A program made the position numbers and the translations under genes. Below are positions 8,354 through 18,321 of a DNA stretch of 64,000 bases, in pieces. Within the stretch, counting starts at the first letter, position 1, and each line of letters begins with the position of its first letter. The notes beneath the pieces were generated by a model. The model ran no database searches, was not told where the DNA came from, and was given only the letters and a program-made list of their open reading frames with translations. The DNA is from Pseudomonas khorasanensis (GTDB taxonomy: Bacteria > Pseudomonadota > Gammaproteobacteria > Pseudomonadales > Pseudomonadaceae): the NCBI RefSeq assembly GCF_014268505.2, contig NZ_JABWQP020000018.1, positions 1-64,000 on the forward strand, in the 5' to 3' direction.

Positions 8354-8824
8354 TCAGCGGGCCAATCCCGCATCCACCAGCAACCGCTCCAGCCCCAACA
8401 AATCCGGCACCTTCGCCACCTGTTCACCAACCTGCACCGCTGCCTGTTCCAGCGAGCACAACGGCACATCGACATAACTCAACTGGCTATCCAGCTTGTA
8501 CGAACGCGGAATCCCCTGCACCAGCAGGGCAATGAACTTCAACTCCGGCAACCCGCCCAACGCATTCAGAATTACAATCCGCGCCCGCTCGCCAATGACG
8601 ATTTTCTGCCCGCAGGCCGACTCGAAACTCATCAGCGGTATCTGCCGCTCACGCCAGGTTACCCGGCCCAGGTACCACGGCGGCGTGTCCAGGTCGAAAG
8701 CGCTGGCCTGGTAAGCGATCAGCTCAGCGATGGCGACGTTCGGCAGGATCAGATTGCGATCGGCCAGTGGCAGCAGCAGGCCGGTGAGTTGGCTGGTGCG
8801 CGGGTTGTGCCGGCGCTCATGCAT
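8354..8824 (-). CDS. chpC: CheW-domain protein ChpC of the Pil-Chp system
   Basis: CheW-like adaptor at the end of the Pil-Chp chemosensory operon that controls type IV pilus behaviour. The 156-residue protein has a CheW-type beta domain: LTGLLLPLADRNLILPNVAIAELI near the N-terminus, then PPWYLGRVTWRERQIPLMSFE, matching the usual wLlG.i.wrg..iPvi pattern. The ATG at 8824 overlaps the chpA stop by eight bases, so it is coupled to chpA. In P. aeruginosa a chpB methylesterase gene lies between chpA and chpC; here there is no room for one. Confidence 0.9.
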   Translation of the reverse strand: MHERRHNPRTSQLTGLLLPLADRNLILPNVAIAELIAYQASAFDLDTPPWYLGRVTWRERQIPLMSFESACGQKIVIGERARIVILNALGGLPELKFIALLVQGIPRSYKLDSQLSYVDVPLCSLEQAAVQVGEQVAKVPDLLGLERLLVDAGLAR

Positions 8825-11800
8825 GTTTCTTGCTCCACTGGGCGATGCTCTCGAGCAGCACCGATTCCTGATACGGCTTGCCGAGGTAGTCGTTGACGCC
8901 GATGGCCATGGCGCGGTCGCGGTGTTTTTGCCCGGTGCGCGAGGTGATCATGATGATCGGCAAATCTCGCAGGCGTTCGTCGTTGCGCACTTGCGTCGCC
9001 ACTTCGAAACCGTCCATGCGCGGCATTTCGATATCGAGCAGCATCAGGTCCGGCGTGTGTTCTTCGAGCAGCAACATGGCATCGACACCGTCCTTGGCGG
9101 TCAGCACGTTCATGCCATGGCGTTCGAGCAAACGGCTGGTGACCTTGCGCACCGTCACCGAGTCATCGACGACCATGATCAGCAACGGTTTATGCGGTTC
9201 GCTGTCGATGTCCGGGCGCGCCGGTTCCTGCGCCACCCGCGCCTGCATCGCGCGGATTGGCGCGAGCAGGTCGAGAATCAGCACCACCCGGCCATCCCCG
9301 AGAATCGTCGCCCCCGAAACGCCCTGCACCGCTGCAAACTGCGGGCCGAGGCTCTTGACCACGATTTCTCGAGTGCCGGCCATGGCATCGACCAGCACCG
9401 CAATGTGCCGGTCGTTGTAATGCACCAGCAGCACCGGCAACGGCAGGTTCTGCCCGAGCAATTTGGGCCGTGGAGCAGTTTTCAGCAACTCGCCGAGGTA
9501 GCACAGTTCGTAACGCTGACCGCCATATTGATAGCGCGGCGGAGCGTGACGGAAATGCCCTTCCAGATCATTCGGCAACACGCGCACGATGCCTTCGATG
9601 GTGTTCAGCGGAATCGCGTATTGATCCTCACCGCACTGCACCATCAGCGCGCGGTTGACCGACACGGTGAACGGCAGCCGAATGCGAAAATGCACGCCCT
9701 GCCCCGGCACCGAGTCGATGCTCATGCTGCCGCCGAGCTGGCGGACTTCCTCGTGGACCACGTCCATGCCGACGCCCCGCCCGGAAATCTGGGTGATTTT
9801 TTCCGCCGTCGAAAAGCCCGGCTGCAGGATGAACTGCAACACATCGCGGTCGCTGATCTCGGCGTCGGGCCCAAGCAAGCCGCGCTTGATCGCCTTGCGC
9901 CGCACGGCTTCCAGCGGCACGCCGGCGCCGTCGTCGCGGATATCGAAAACGATGTCGCCGCCCTCGCGAGACAGGTCGAGCGTGATCTGCCCTTGCGCCG
10001 GTTTGCCCGCCGCCACCCGCACTTCAGCGGATTCGAGGCCGTGGTCGACGGCGTTGCGCAGCATGTGTTCCAGCGGTGCGGCCATGCGTTCAAGGACGTT
10101 GCGATCCATCTCGCCATCGGCATTGCCAACGACAAACGCAACATCCTTGCCCAGCTCTTCGGCAACCTGACGAACGATGCGTTTCAGGCGCGGCACCATG
10201 CGCTCGAACGGCACCATGCGCGTGCGCATCAGGCCTTCCTGCAATTCGGTGTTGATGCGCCCTTGTTGCTGCAACAGGTTCTCCGCGTCGTGATTGCGGC
10301 GGTCGAGGGTTTCCTTGAGGTCGAGCAAATCCGAGGCGGACTCGAACAGCGCCCGCGACAGTTGCTGCAACTGCGAATGGCGGTCCATTTCCAGAGGGTC
10401 AAAATCTTCGTAACCCAGGCGTTCGCCGTCGAGTTGCTGACGGCTGAGAATGCGTCCCTGGGTTTCGGTGTCGAGACGGCGCAACTGATCGCGCATGCGC
10501 TCGAGGGTGGTTTCCATCTCGTTCAGGGCAATCTGCGCATCGTTGACCTGCTGCTCGATGCGTCCGCGAAAGATCGAGGTTTCCCCCGCCAGATTCACCA
10601 GTTCATCGAGCAGTTCGGACGACACTTTGACCATGTCCGCGCCGGTGTCGGCGGTCGGTGGCGCCGTCTCGGGTTTGATCACGGGCACCGGTGCCGGCGG
10701 CGCTTCAACCGTCAGCGGATGGCTGAAATTCTGGATCGCGCTGATCAGTCGATCGGCCGGCGGACAGGGTTGCCCGGCGCGCACGCCGTCGAGCATTTGC
10801 GCCAGTCGGTCATGGCCTCGCTGCACCAGCGCGAACAGCTCGGCGGACGGTTGCAGCGCACCGGAGGAAAGGCTTTCGTAAAGAAATTCCAGCTCATGAG
10901 CGAGATCGCCGATCGGGCCGATCTCGACCATGCGCGCGCCGCCCTTGAGGGTGTGCAGGTCGCGCAGCAGGGTTTCGACTTCCTGGCGGTTGCCCGGCTC
11001 GGACTGCCAGCGCAGCAGCGCGGCCCCGGAGCTTTCGATGATGTCGAAACCTTCTTCGAGAAAAATCTCCAGCAGTTCCGGATCGTGCCCGGCGTTGTCG
11101 TGCCCGGTTGGCGCTGACGGCGCTGCGCTGGCGGCCTGGCCCTGACGCCACTGGCGCATGGCGTCGATCAGATCCTGCGCCGGGGTCGAAGGCTGATGCG
11201 CTTGCAGTTGCTCCAGCAACAGCGCCAGTCGCGCATGACTCTGTTGCAGCAAGTCCCCGAGCGCTGCGCTGCGGCCGTAGCGCCGGTCGACCAGACCTTC
11301 GTAAAGGTTTTCCAGCTCTTGGGCGAGATCGCCGATGGCCTCGACCTCGGCCATGCGGGCGCCGCCCTTCAAGGTGTGCAAGTCACGCTGCAGTGACGAC
11401 AACGGCGCAGCATTTTCCGGGTCCGCGAGCCAGCGCTGCAAGGCTTGCCCGGCGCTGTCGAGAATGTCCACGGCCTCTTCAAGGAATATCTCGACGATCT
11501 CGTCGTCCGGTTCGAGTGCGCTGGCCGATTGCTGCAGCTCGGCGGTGGCGCTGCCCAGTTCGCGAATATTCAGGGTGCGGCTGCCATCGCTGCGAATCAG
11601 GCCCGTGGACGACGGATCGAGGCCTTCGCCGAGCAGCGCCTGCAAGGCATTGATCCGCTCCGGCTGCGGGGTGATTTCCTGGCCGGCGGCGAGTTCGTCG
11701 AGCATGTTGATCAGCGCTTCGTGGGCCAGTTGCGCCTCGTGGAAAAACCGCTCGCTGACCGCCAGGCTGCTTTCTTCCACAGCGCCATAGAGGTCGAGCA

Positions 11801-14726
11801 ACGCTTCGCACAAACCATCGACCGGGAGCAGGTCCGCCAGGTGCGCGCCTTCGCCCAGGGTGGTCAATTCATCGAGCAAGGCGCTGAGTTCCTGCCGTTC
11901 GCCGGGGTGTTGCTGCCAGCGCTGCAAGAGGTTTTCGGCGTCGAGCAAAATGTCCATGCCCTGGTCGAGAAAGTTGTTGATCAGTTGCGGATCGCGCTTG
12001 ATGCGCTGCCCGGTTTCAGCGGCGTCGAAGCTCGCTTGCAGGCGTTCGGCGAGCAGCGCGTCGGTGCGTTTGATCAGCGACTGCGCACCCACAATCGGCG
12101 CCAGCGGATCGTGCTTGAGCTGGCGCAGGCCGACACGAAACAGCCCTTCGGCTTCGAGCAGCAACTCGACCTCATCAAGGTCCAGCGGTAATTGATGCGC
12201 CTTGAACTCGCGAGCCATTTGATCCAGCGCAGCGGCCAGCTCAGCCATCGGCAACACCCCGGCCATCGAGGCGCTGCCCTTGAGCGTGTGCAGCGCACGT
12301 TGCAGCTCATCGCTGGCCTGCAACGGCACATGCTCGGCGGCCTGGTCGAGGAACCGGTTGAGGCTGGCGAGGTGGGTTTCGGCCTCGTTGCGGAAGATCT
12401 CGAGCAACAGCGGATCGAGTGCGGCGACGTCGTCGGTGTCTTCGGCGGCAAGCGCTTGATCACCCTTGGCCAGCGCGTGGGCGCGGGCAGCGAGTTGGTC
12501 GACATCGCTGCGCTGACGCTGGCGCCGGGTGGCGAATTCGCTGATCAGTTCGGGCAGCAGCAACACGGTGTCGTCGAGCAACCGGCGCAACACCTCGCCA
12601 GGTTCGACACTTTGTTCGAGCACGCGATTCAGAAGGTTTTCCACTGCCCAGGCCAGTTCCCCCAGAACCAGCGCGCGGACCATGCGCCCGCTGCCCTTCA
12701 AGGTGTGGAAGGCCCGGCGCAATTCGGTCAGCGCGGCGCGATCCTGCGAGTCGGCGGTCCAGCGCGGCAGGTATTCGTGGAGGACTTCAAGGACCTCGTC
12801 GGTTTCTTCGAGGAACACTTCGCGCAGCTCATCGTCCACCGGTTCTTCATCGGCCGGCGGCGGCATCAGGCTGCCCGGCGTACTGCGTGCGGGCGGGTTG
12901 AGCGCCGACACTGGACTGGCCAGCACGTCGGCCAGCGACTGCACGACGTCAGGATCACCCAGCGTTTGCTGGTCCTGCATGACCAGCGCTTCGCCGGGGC
13001 TGAGCACCTCGTCGAGCACCGGCACCTGCGGCTCGCCGGGCTGCTCGTTGGGAAAGAAGCCAAGGCTGGCGAGGCTGTTCTGGGCGACGTCCAGCAGTTG
13101 CTCGGCGGGCGCTTGCGGGTCGTCGCTCAGGCGTTCGAGGTAATACTCGAGGCTGCTGATCACATCGGCCAAATGGTCGAGCTGCTCCCAACCCGGTTCG
13201 TGGGCATCGAGCATCAGGTGTTCGCGAATAAAGCCGTTGCAGGCCTCGACCAGACTGGCCGCGCGCGCCAGCGGAATCATCGCCAGCGCCCCGCGCACCT
13301 GGGTCAGCAGCTCAGGCAGGGGTTGCAGGTGCTGGCGGTCCCAGTCGGCGTCGATGTAATCGACGATCATGTCCTTGGCCTGTTGCAGGCAGATGCGCGC
13401 TTCCTTGATCACGATCTGATGGATCTGCGTCAGGTCGGTGGTCGGCAGGCGCGCGTCGTCGGGGGTTTGCGTTTCGACCGTGCCAACCATGCCGGCCAGC
13501 GTCGCTTCGACGTAGAGCAAGGCACCGGCGACGTCCATCAGGATCGCGTCGTTCGGTTCGCGCTGGCCCTGAGCGAGGCTGAGCACCACCGCCAGTTGAT
13601 CGATGATGACTTTGCGCGGCTGGCCGAAACCCAGCACCGCGAGGGTGTCGGCGATCTGCCGCAGCGGCGCGAGCAGGCTGTCCAGATCCGAAGCGTGCTG
13701 GCGGTCGCTGCGCACGAACAGATCGAGCCGTTCCTTGACCCGCACCAACTCTTCGCACAGCGCCGCCAGCACCGAGCGCATGGCGTCGCGGTCGGGGCCG
13801 GCCAGGCGCGCGCGTTCTTCATCGACCATCGCGCTGTCAGGCAACGCGTCGTCCAGGGAGTAGCGATCTTTCATGGTCAGCATCTGCCCGGTGGGGTGTT
13901 CGGCTTTGGCAATATAGAACAACAGGCTTTTCAGCAGTTCTGGCGGAGCCGGCTGGTTGAGCCCGGCCATGCCTTGATCGAGCAGACGCTTGAGCTCTTT
14001 GTCAGCGTCCTTGAGCAGGCTGCGCAGCGCCGGACTGTTGGCAATGGCGCCATCGTTCATGCCCTCGACCAGCGCCGAGGCGACGTGCCACAACGGACTC
14101 AAGGGCGAATCGCCGCTCAGCGCTTCGAGGCGGCTGAAGACTTTGCTCAGATAGGCCAGGTGTGTCTGGTCGTCCTGTTCACGCAGCAGACCGACCAACG
14201 CCATTTGCAGCATCTGTCGCAATTTGCGCAGCACATTCGCCAGATCGGGCGGTTCGAGGGCGGCCAGTGCCTCATCGCTCAAAGGCGCCAGCTCGGGCAA
14301 CGGCGGGCTGAACAGGCTGGTCTCCGCCAGCAGGCTTTCACCGCGAGCGCTGCGCAGATCGTTGATCAGCGGCAACACCACCAGCGGCAGGTCACGGCGT
14401 GCGCTCTGCACGCGGTCAAGGTACGTCGGCAATTGCCCCAGCGCTTGCAGCATCAGATGCAAGGCTTCGTCGCGGTGCGGCACGCGTCCATGCTGCAAGG
14501 CTTCGACCAGTTGCTCCATTTCTTCGGCGAGCAATGCAGCGCCGTAGAACTCGACCATTTGCAGGCTGCCGTGCACTTGATGAATGTAGTCCTGGCACTC
14601 GTCCAGCCCGGGAAACGCCTGCGGATCGTCGAGCACCGCCTCAATCGCCTGATGCGCCAGCTTCAGCGTTTCGGCAATTTCGCCTTTGACCCACTCGAGG
14701 GCCACATAGTCGTGCCGACCACCCAT
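8817..14726 (-). CDS. chpA: Hybrid chemotaxis kinase ChpA (multi-Hpt CheA with receiver)
   Basis: Histidine kinase of the Pil-Chp system, signalling from PilJ through PilI/ChpC to PilG and PilH. The 1969-residue product has four clear histidine phosphotransfer motifs HTLKG at His 674, 813, 1117 and 1258. More Hpt-like helical modules lie N-terminal without a clear HTLKG histidine. CheA dimerisation and ATPase domains follow (N-box HMLRNAVDHGLE near residue 1555), then a CheW-like domain and a C-terminal receiver (VVDDS, LLDIEMPRMDG, LGKPY). The ATG at 14726 gives MGGRHDYVALEWVKGEIAET, as in PAO1 ChpA from memory; a GTG at 14741 overlapping pilJ is the alternative. Confidence 0.95.
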   Translation of the reverse strand: MGGRHDYVALEWVKGEIAETLKLAHQAIEAVLDDPQAFPGLDECQDYIHQVHGSLQMVEFYGAALLAEEMEQLVEALQHGRVPHRDEALHLMLQALGQLPTYLDRVQSARRDLPLVVLPLINDLRSARGESLLAETSLFSPPLPELAPLSDEALAALEPPDLANVLRKLRQMLQMALVGLLREQDDQTHLAYLSKVFSRLEALSGDSPLSPLWHVASALVEGMNDGAIANSPALRSLLKDADKELKRLLDQGMAGLNQPAPPELLKSLLFYIAKAEHPTGQMLTMKDRYSLDDALPDSAMVDEERARLAGPDRDAMRSVLAALCEELVRVKERLDLFVRSDRQHASDLDSLLAPLRQIADTLAVLGFGQPRKVIIDQLAVVLSLAQGQREPNDAILMDVAGALLYVEATLAGMVGTVETQTPDDARLPTTDLTQIHQIVIKEARICLQQAKDMIVDYIDADWDRQHLQPLPELLTQVRGALAMIPLARAASLVEACNGFIREHLMLDAHEPGWEQLDHLADVISSLEYYLERLSDDPQAPAEQLLDVAQNSLASLGFFPNEQPGEPQVPVLDEVLSPGEALVMQDQQTLGDPDVVQSLADVLASPVSALNPPARSTPGSLMPPPADEEPVDDELREVFLEETDEVLEVLHEYLPRWTADSQDRAALTELRRAFHTLKGSGRMVRALVLGELAWAVENLLNRVLEQSVEPGEVLRRLLDDTVLLLPELISEFATRRQRQRSDVDQLAARAHALAKGDQALAAEDTDDVAALDPLLLEIFRNEAETHLASLNRFLDQAAEHVPLQASDELQRALHTLKGSASMAGVLPMAELAAALDQMAREFKAHQLPLDLDEVELLLEAEGLFRVGLRQLKHDPLAPIVGAQSLIKRTDALLAERLQASFDAAETGQRIKRDPQLINNFLDQGMDILLDAENLLQRWQQHPGERQELSALLDELTTLGEGAHLADLLPVDGLCEALLDLYGAVEESSLAVSERFFHEAQLAHEALINMLDELAAGQEITPQPERINALQALLGEGLDPSSTGLIRSDGSRTLNIRELGSATAELQQSASALEPDDEIVEIFLEEAVDILDSAGQALQRWLADPENAAPLSSLQRDLHTLKGGARMAEVEAIGDLAQELENLYEGLVDRRYGRSAALGDLLQQSHARLALLLEQLQAHQPSTPAQDLIDAMRQWRQGQAASAAPSAPTGHDNAGHDPELLEIFLEEGFDIIESSGAALLRWQSEPGNRQEVETLLRDLHTLKGGARMVEIGPIGDLAHELEFLYESLSSGALQPSAELFALVQRGHDRLAQMLDGVRAGQPCPPADRLISAIQNFSHPLTVEAPPAPVPVIKPETAPPTADTGADMVKVSSELLDELVNLAGETSIFRGRIEQQVNDAQIALNEMETTLERMRDQLRRLDTETQGRILSRQQLDGERLGYEDFDPLEMDRHSQLQQLSRALFESASDLLDLKETLDRRNHDAENLLQQQGRINTELQEGLMRTRMVPFERMVPRLKRIVRQVAEELGKDVAFVVGNADGEMDRNVLERMAAPLEHMLRNAVDHGLESAEVRVAAGKPAQGQITLDLSREGGDIVFDIRDDGAGVPLEAVRRKAIKRGLLGPDAEISDRDVLQFILQPGFSTAEKITQISGRGVGMDVVHEEVRQLGGSMSIDSVPGQGVHFRIRLPFTVSVNRALMVQCGEDQYAIPLNTIEGIVRVLPNDLEGHFRHAPPRYQYGGQRYELCYLGELLKTAPRPKLLGQNLPLPVLLVHYNDRHIAVLVDAMAGTREIVVKSLGPQFAAVQGVSGATILGDGRVVLILDLLAPIRAMQARVAQEPARPDIDSEPHKPLLIMVVDDSVTVRKVTSRLLERHGMNVLTAKDGVDAMLLLEEHTPDLMLLDIEMPRMDGFEVATQVRNDERLRDLPIIMITSRTGQKHRDRAMAIGVNDYLGKPYQESVLLESIAQWSKKHA

Positions 14727-14737
14727 AACCACTCCAC

Positions 14738-16786
14738 TCACCCTTTATCTGTCGCCGCCGGCAAGGTGAAACCGGACACCGAACGGCGCAACTGACTGGC
14801 CATCTTCGCCAGGTTGCCGATGCTTTCGGCGGTGGCCGTGGAGCCGGACGAGGTCTGCGACGTGATCTGCTGGATCACGTTCATCGTCAGGGAAATCTGC
14901 CCGGCCGAAGACGTCTGCTGCTGCGCCGCGTTGGAAATGCTCTGGATCAGCGCCGCGAGGGTCTTGGACACGCCTTCGATTTCTTCCAGGGCCACACCGG
15001 CATCCTGCGCCAGTCGCGCGCCGCGCACCACTTCGGTGGTGGTCTGCTCCATGGAGATCACGGCTTCGTTGGTGTCGGCCTGAATCGCCCGCACCAGCGT
15101 TTCGATCTGCCGGGTCGCCGCGGACGAACGCTCGGCCAGACGCTGCACTTCGTCAGCAACCACCGCAAAACCGCGCCCGGCATCGCCAGCCATTGACGCC
15201 TGAATGGCCGCGTTGAGCGCGAGAATGTTGGTCTGGTCGGCAATGTCGTCAATCAGGCTGACGATGTCGCCGATCTCCTGAGAAGACTCGCCGAGGCGCT
15301 TGATGCGCTTGGCGGTGTCCTGAATCTGCTCGCGAATGTTGTCCATGCCGTGGATGGTGTTGTGCACCACCTCGTTGCCCTTGTTGGCGATTTCCACGGA
15401 GCGTTCGGCCACCGCCGACGATTCGGCCGCGTTGGCCGAGACCTGATCAATGGATTCGGCCATGTCGCTGATCGCCGTCGAGGCTTCGCAAATCTGCTGC
15501 GCCTGTTGTTCCGAGGCCTGGGCCAGGTGCATGGCGGTGGCCTGGGTTTCCTGTACGGCGGCGGCGACCTGGCCGGCGGTGAGGTTGATGGTCGCGACCA
15601 GATCGCGTAGCTGATCGACGGAATAATTGATCGAGTCGGCGATGGTGCCGGTGAAGTCTTCGGTCACCGAAGCGGTCACGGTGAGGTCGCCGTCGGCAAG
15701 GTCTTCGATCTCGTCGAGCAGGCGCATGATCGCGTTCTGGTTGCGCTCGTTCTTCTCGGCAGTTTCGCGCAACTGGCGATTGGTTTCGCGCACCATCACC
15801 AGGCCAATGAGAATGATCGAGGCCAGCGCCAGCAAGCCCAGGACATAGCCGCCGATGGTGTCGGTGTTGCGCCCGCCGGCAAGGTGTTCAAAACCGGTGG
15901 CCAGGTGGGAGGCTTCATCGAGCAGGGTTTGCGACAAGGTAAAAATGTTGGTGGCCGACTCGCGCACCTTGAACAGCTCCGGCGAGGTTTCGAGGATTTC
16001 ATCCACCGAGCCTGAGACGAACTGGAACAGTTCGGAGATTTCACTCAACCGCGCACGGGCGTCGCGGTCTTCGACCTGGCTGATTTTCAGCGCCGGGTTG
16101 CCCTGCAACATGCCGTTGAGTACCAGGCCGAAACGCGCGGCGTCACGACCGAAGGCATCGGCGGCCTGCTGCGAGTTTTCGTCTCCGGCGAGCACGGTAT
16201 TGACCGCGCCGAGGATGCGTTCGGCCAGCAGCGATTGCCGTTGCGCCATCGCCACCTGCGCCGCCGGAGCGCCGCGCTGCAGAAGGATTTCAACGACTTT
16301 TTCGTATTCGATCTGCAACTGCGGCACGGTTTCGGCCAGGGTGGCGGCGACCTGATGCAGCGACAGCACGGTCTGCTCGCTGGTGAGGATCGCGTCGGTA
16401 TTCTTCAGCAGGCGCTCCCAGTCCATCTGCACGGCGCGCATTTCCGGGCGCACGGCGACGGGTGCGGGCGGCAGGCCGGTGTTCGGGTCGCCTTTTTTCA
16501 GGTAACCCCAGCGCTGGGCGAAGTCGTTACGCGCGTCGCTCAACAACTTGAACGCGGCCGCCTTGCCCGCCGCCGCTTCGGTGGCGTTCTTGGCGATGCG
16601 TTGCGAGAGCACGCGCAGCTCACCGGCGTGGCCGATGTACTGTTTGTCGTAATTCGCCTGGGTGTTGAGGTACGCGAAGTTGGCGAACAGCAGCATGATG
16701 AACACGATCAGCGCGATGAACAGCACGATGATCTGCGCGCGACTGCGCGATCCCTCTGCCGACTTGCCTGTTTTTGCTTTTGTCAT
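14738..16786 (-). CDS. pilJ: Methyl-accepting chemotaxis protein PilJ
   Basis: Inner-membrane chemoreceptor of the Pil-Chp system. The 682-residue product has a first membrane segment around residues 18-42 (AQIIVLFIALIVFIMLLF), a large periplasmic region with duplicated PilJ-type helical modules, a second membrane segment near residue 310 (GYVLGLLALASIILIGL), a HAMP region and the MCP signalling hairpin with LIDDIADQTNILALNAAI and GRGFAVVADEVQRLAERS. The stop overlaps the chpA reading frame. It is separated from pilI by a REP pair, which is unusual inside an otherwise tight operon. No pilK methyltransferase gene follows. Confidence 0.96.
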   Translation of the reverse strand: MTKAKTGKSAEGSRSRAQIIVLFIALIVFIMLLFANFAYLNTQANYDKQYIGHAGELRVLSQRIAKNATEAAAGKAAAFKLLSDARNDFAQRWGYLKKGDPNTGLPPAPVAVRPEMRAVQMDWERLLKNTDAILTSEQTVLSLHQVAATLAETVPQLQIEYEKVVEILLQRGAPAAQVAMAQRQSLLAERILGAVNTVLAGDENSQQAADAFGRDAARFGLVLNGMLQGNPALKISQVEDRDARARLSEISELFQFVSGSVDEILETSPELFKVRESATNIFTLSQTLLDEASHLATGFEHLAGGRNTDTIGGYVLGLLALASIILIGLVMVRETNRQLRETAEKNERNQNAIMRLLDEIEDLADGDLTVTASVTEDFTGTIADSINYSVDQLRDLVATINLTAGQVAAAVQETQATAMHLAQASEQQAQQICEASTAISDMAESIDQVSANAAESSAVAERSVEIANKGNEVVHNTIHGMDNIREQIQDTAKRIKRLGESSQEIGDIVSLIDDIADQTNILALNAAIQASMAGDAGRGFAVVADEVQRLAERSSAATRQIETLVRAIQADTNEAVISMEQTTTEVVRGARLAQDAGVALEEIEGVSKTLAALIQSISNAAQQQTSSAGQISLTMNVIQQITSQTSSGSTATAESIGNLAKMASQLRRSVSGFTLPAATDKG

Positions 16787-16831
16787 CGGTCCTCGCCCTT
16801 AACCCACACCTTTGAAGCCTGCTGCAATCCC

Positions 16832-16921
16832 TGTGGGAGCGAGCTTGCTCGCGAAAGCGGCAGGTCAGCCAATATTTATTTCGCCTGAAACGCCCTCTTC
16901 GCGAGCAGGCTCGCTCCCACA
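16832..16921. repeat. REP pair (REPIN) between pilI and pilJ
   Basis: Inverted REP copies at 16832-16856 and 16897-16921, inside the pil-chp operon. The left copy has GAGCTTGCTCGCGAA, a one-base variant of the common core. Confidence 0.92.
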
Positions 16922-16940
16922 GGGGACGGTGTTAAATCTG

Positions 16941-17480
16941 TCAGATCGCCACACCCATGAACACCGGGGATTTGGCCAGTGCAAACAGGCTGAACACCCG
17001 CCAGTTCTGTTCGCGGCGGAAATAGCCTTTGACGAACTCGGCCTTCGAACCCTGACGCTTGCTGATCGACAACGGCTCGAAACTGCCCTGTTCGAAATGC
17101 TGCAAGCCGATGACTTCGTCGACCATCACCCCGACAAACACGTCGTCATGCTCCACCACCAGTACCCGGCGCTGTTTGCGCAGCGGCGACAGTTCATGGC
17201 CGAAGAATCCGCACAGATCCATGATCGGCAGCAGCCGCCCGCGCAGATTAGCCACACCCTTGACCCACGGCTTGACGCCGGGCAATTGAGTGAAGCGCGG
17301 TTCGTGCAGCACTTCGCTGACTTCGCCCATCGGCGCCACATACCAATGCTCGCCGAGGCGAAATCCGATGCCGCTCCAGCGATCCTGACGTGCCGCCTGG
17401 GAGGGCAGGTCTGCCGCCAGCAAGCGGCAGCGCTGGTCGATCTGCCAGAGCAGTTCGAACGCGGTCAGCGATTCGCTCAT
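16941..17480 (-). CDS. pilI: Twitching motility CheW-like protein PilI
   Basis: CheW-like coupling protein linking the receptor PilJ to the kinase ChpA. The 179-residue product has the CheW domain visible as GIGFRLGEHWYVAPMGEVSEVLHEP, then VKGVANLRGRLLPIMDLCGFFG and VLVVEHDDVFVGVMVDEVIGL. The start at 17480 lies 10 bases after the pilH stop. An intervening REP pair separates it from pilJ and could form a 3' stem-loop on the pilGHI part of the message. Confidence 0.94.
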   Translation of the reverse strand: MSESLTAFELLWQIDQRCRLLAADLPSQAARQDRWSGIGFRLGEHWYVAPMGEVSEVLHEPRFTQLPGVKPWVKGVANLRGRLLPIMDLCGFFGHELSPLRKQRRVLVVEHDDVFVGVMVDEVIGLQHFEQGSFEPLSISKRQGSKAEFVKGYFRREQNWRVFSLFALAKSPVFMGVAI

Positions 17481-17490
17481 GATCGCGCAA

Positions 17491-17856
17491 TCAGCCTTTG
17501 AGTACGTTGTTCAGGGTCTTGATCAGGGTGTCTTCATCGACCGGTTTGGTCAGGTAATCCTTGGCGCCCTGGCGGGTGCCCCAGACCTTGTCGGTTTCCT
17601 GATCCTTGGTGGTGATGATGATCACCGGGATATGCGCGGTGTCGGCATCCTTGGTCAACTGCCGGGTCGCCTGGAAACCGTTGAGGCCGGGCATGACGAT
17701 GTCCATCAGCACCGCGTCGGGTTTTTCCTGACGGGCCAGGGCCACGCCGTCGGCGCCGTTCTCGGCCTTGAGCACTTCATGGCCGTGCTTTTCGAGCATG
17801 CCGGTCAGTTTGTACATTTCAGTCGGCGAATCATCGACGATCAGGATACGTGCCAT
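17491..17856 (-). CDS. pilH: Twitching motility response regulator PilH
   Basis: Single-domain CheY-like receiver. The 121-residue product starts MARILIVDDSPTEMYKL, with the acidic pocket at Asp8/Asp9, the phospho-acceptor Asp52 (VLMDIVMPGLNG) and Lys104 in LTKP. The frame could begin four codons upstream (MGKT), but the ATG at 17856 is the usual start. In P. aeruginosa PilH acts mainly on pilus retraction control and as a phosphate sink, while PilG promotes extension. It lies 60 bases downstream of pilG. Confidence 0.95.
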   Translation of the reverse strand: MARILIVDDSPTEMYKLTGMLEKHGHEVLKAENGADGVALARQEKPDAVLMDIVMPGLNGFQATRQLTKDADTAHIPVIIITTKDQETDKVWGTRQGAKDYLTKPVDEDTLIKTLNNVLKG

Positions 17857-17916
17857 GGTCTTCCCCATTTTTCTGGTCGACTTCCGGCCCGCTGGCCGAG
17901 CGTCACTGTGCGTGTC

Positions 17917-18321
17917 TTACTGCGGCAAAACGGCGGCGAAGCCCGGAACATGGGCCTGGATCGCGTTGAGCAGTTCTTCTTTGCTGAACGGCTTGGTCAA
18001 GAATTGATCAGAACCGACAATTCGCCCCTTGGCCTTGTCGAACAGCCCGTCACGCGACGAGAGCATGATCACCGGCGTGGCCTTGAAGGCGCTGTTGTTC
18101 TTGATCAAGGCACAGGTCTGATAGCCATCCAGACGCGGCATCATGATGTCGACAAAAATGATCCCGGGATGGTGGTCGGCAATCTTTGCCAGCGCATCGA
18201 AACCGTCGATCGCCGTGATCACTTCACAACCGACGTTCTTCAACAATGTTTCGGCGGTGCGGCGAATCGTTTTCGAGTCGTCGATCACCATGACCTTCAA
18301 GGCGCTGGACTGCTGTTCCAT
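17917..18321 (-). CDS. pilG: Twitching motility response regulator PilG
   Basis: Single-domain CheY-like receiver, first gene of the Pil-Chp operon. The 134-residue product has acidic residues Asp14/Asp15 (VMVIDDSKTIRRT), the phospho-acceptor Asp58 (IIFVDIMMPRLDG) and Lys110 in FLTKPFSK, so it should be phosphorylated by ChpA. The operon promoter must lie in the 225-base divergent gap to gshB (18322-18546); I see no convincing -35/-10 pair there. Confidence 0.96.
   Translation of the reverse strand: MEQQSSALKVMVIDDSKTIRRTAETLLKNVGCEVITAIDGFDALAKIADHHPGIIFVDIMMPRLDGYQTCALIKNNSAFKATPVIMLSSRDGLFDKAKGRIVGSDQFLTKPFSKEELLNAIQAHVPGFAAVLPQ

Noticed and set aside
8730..11117. 795-codon open frame on the plus strand
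   Set aside because: Antisense shadow of chpA; His/Gln/Arg-rich translation typical of reversed high-GC codons.
12192..14795. 867-codon open frame on the plus strand
   Set aside because: Antisense shadow of chpA with the same compositional signs and no recognisable domain.
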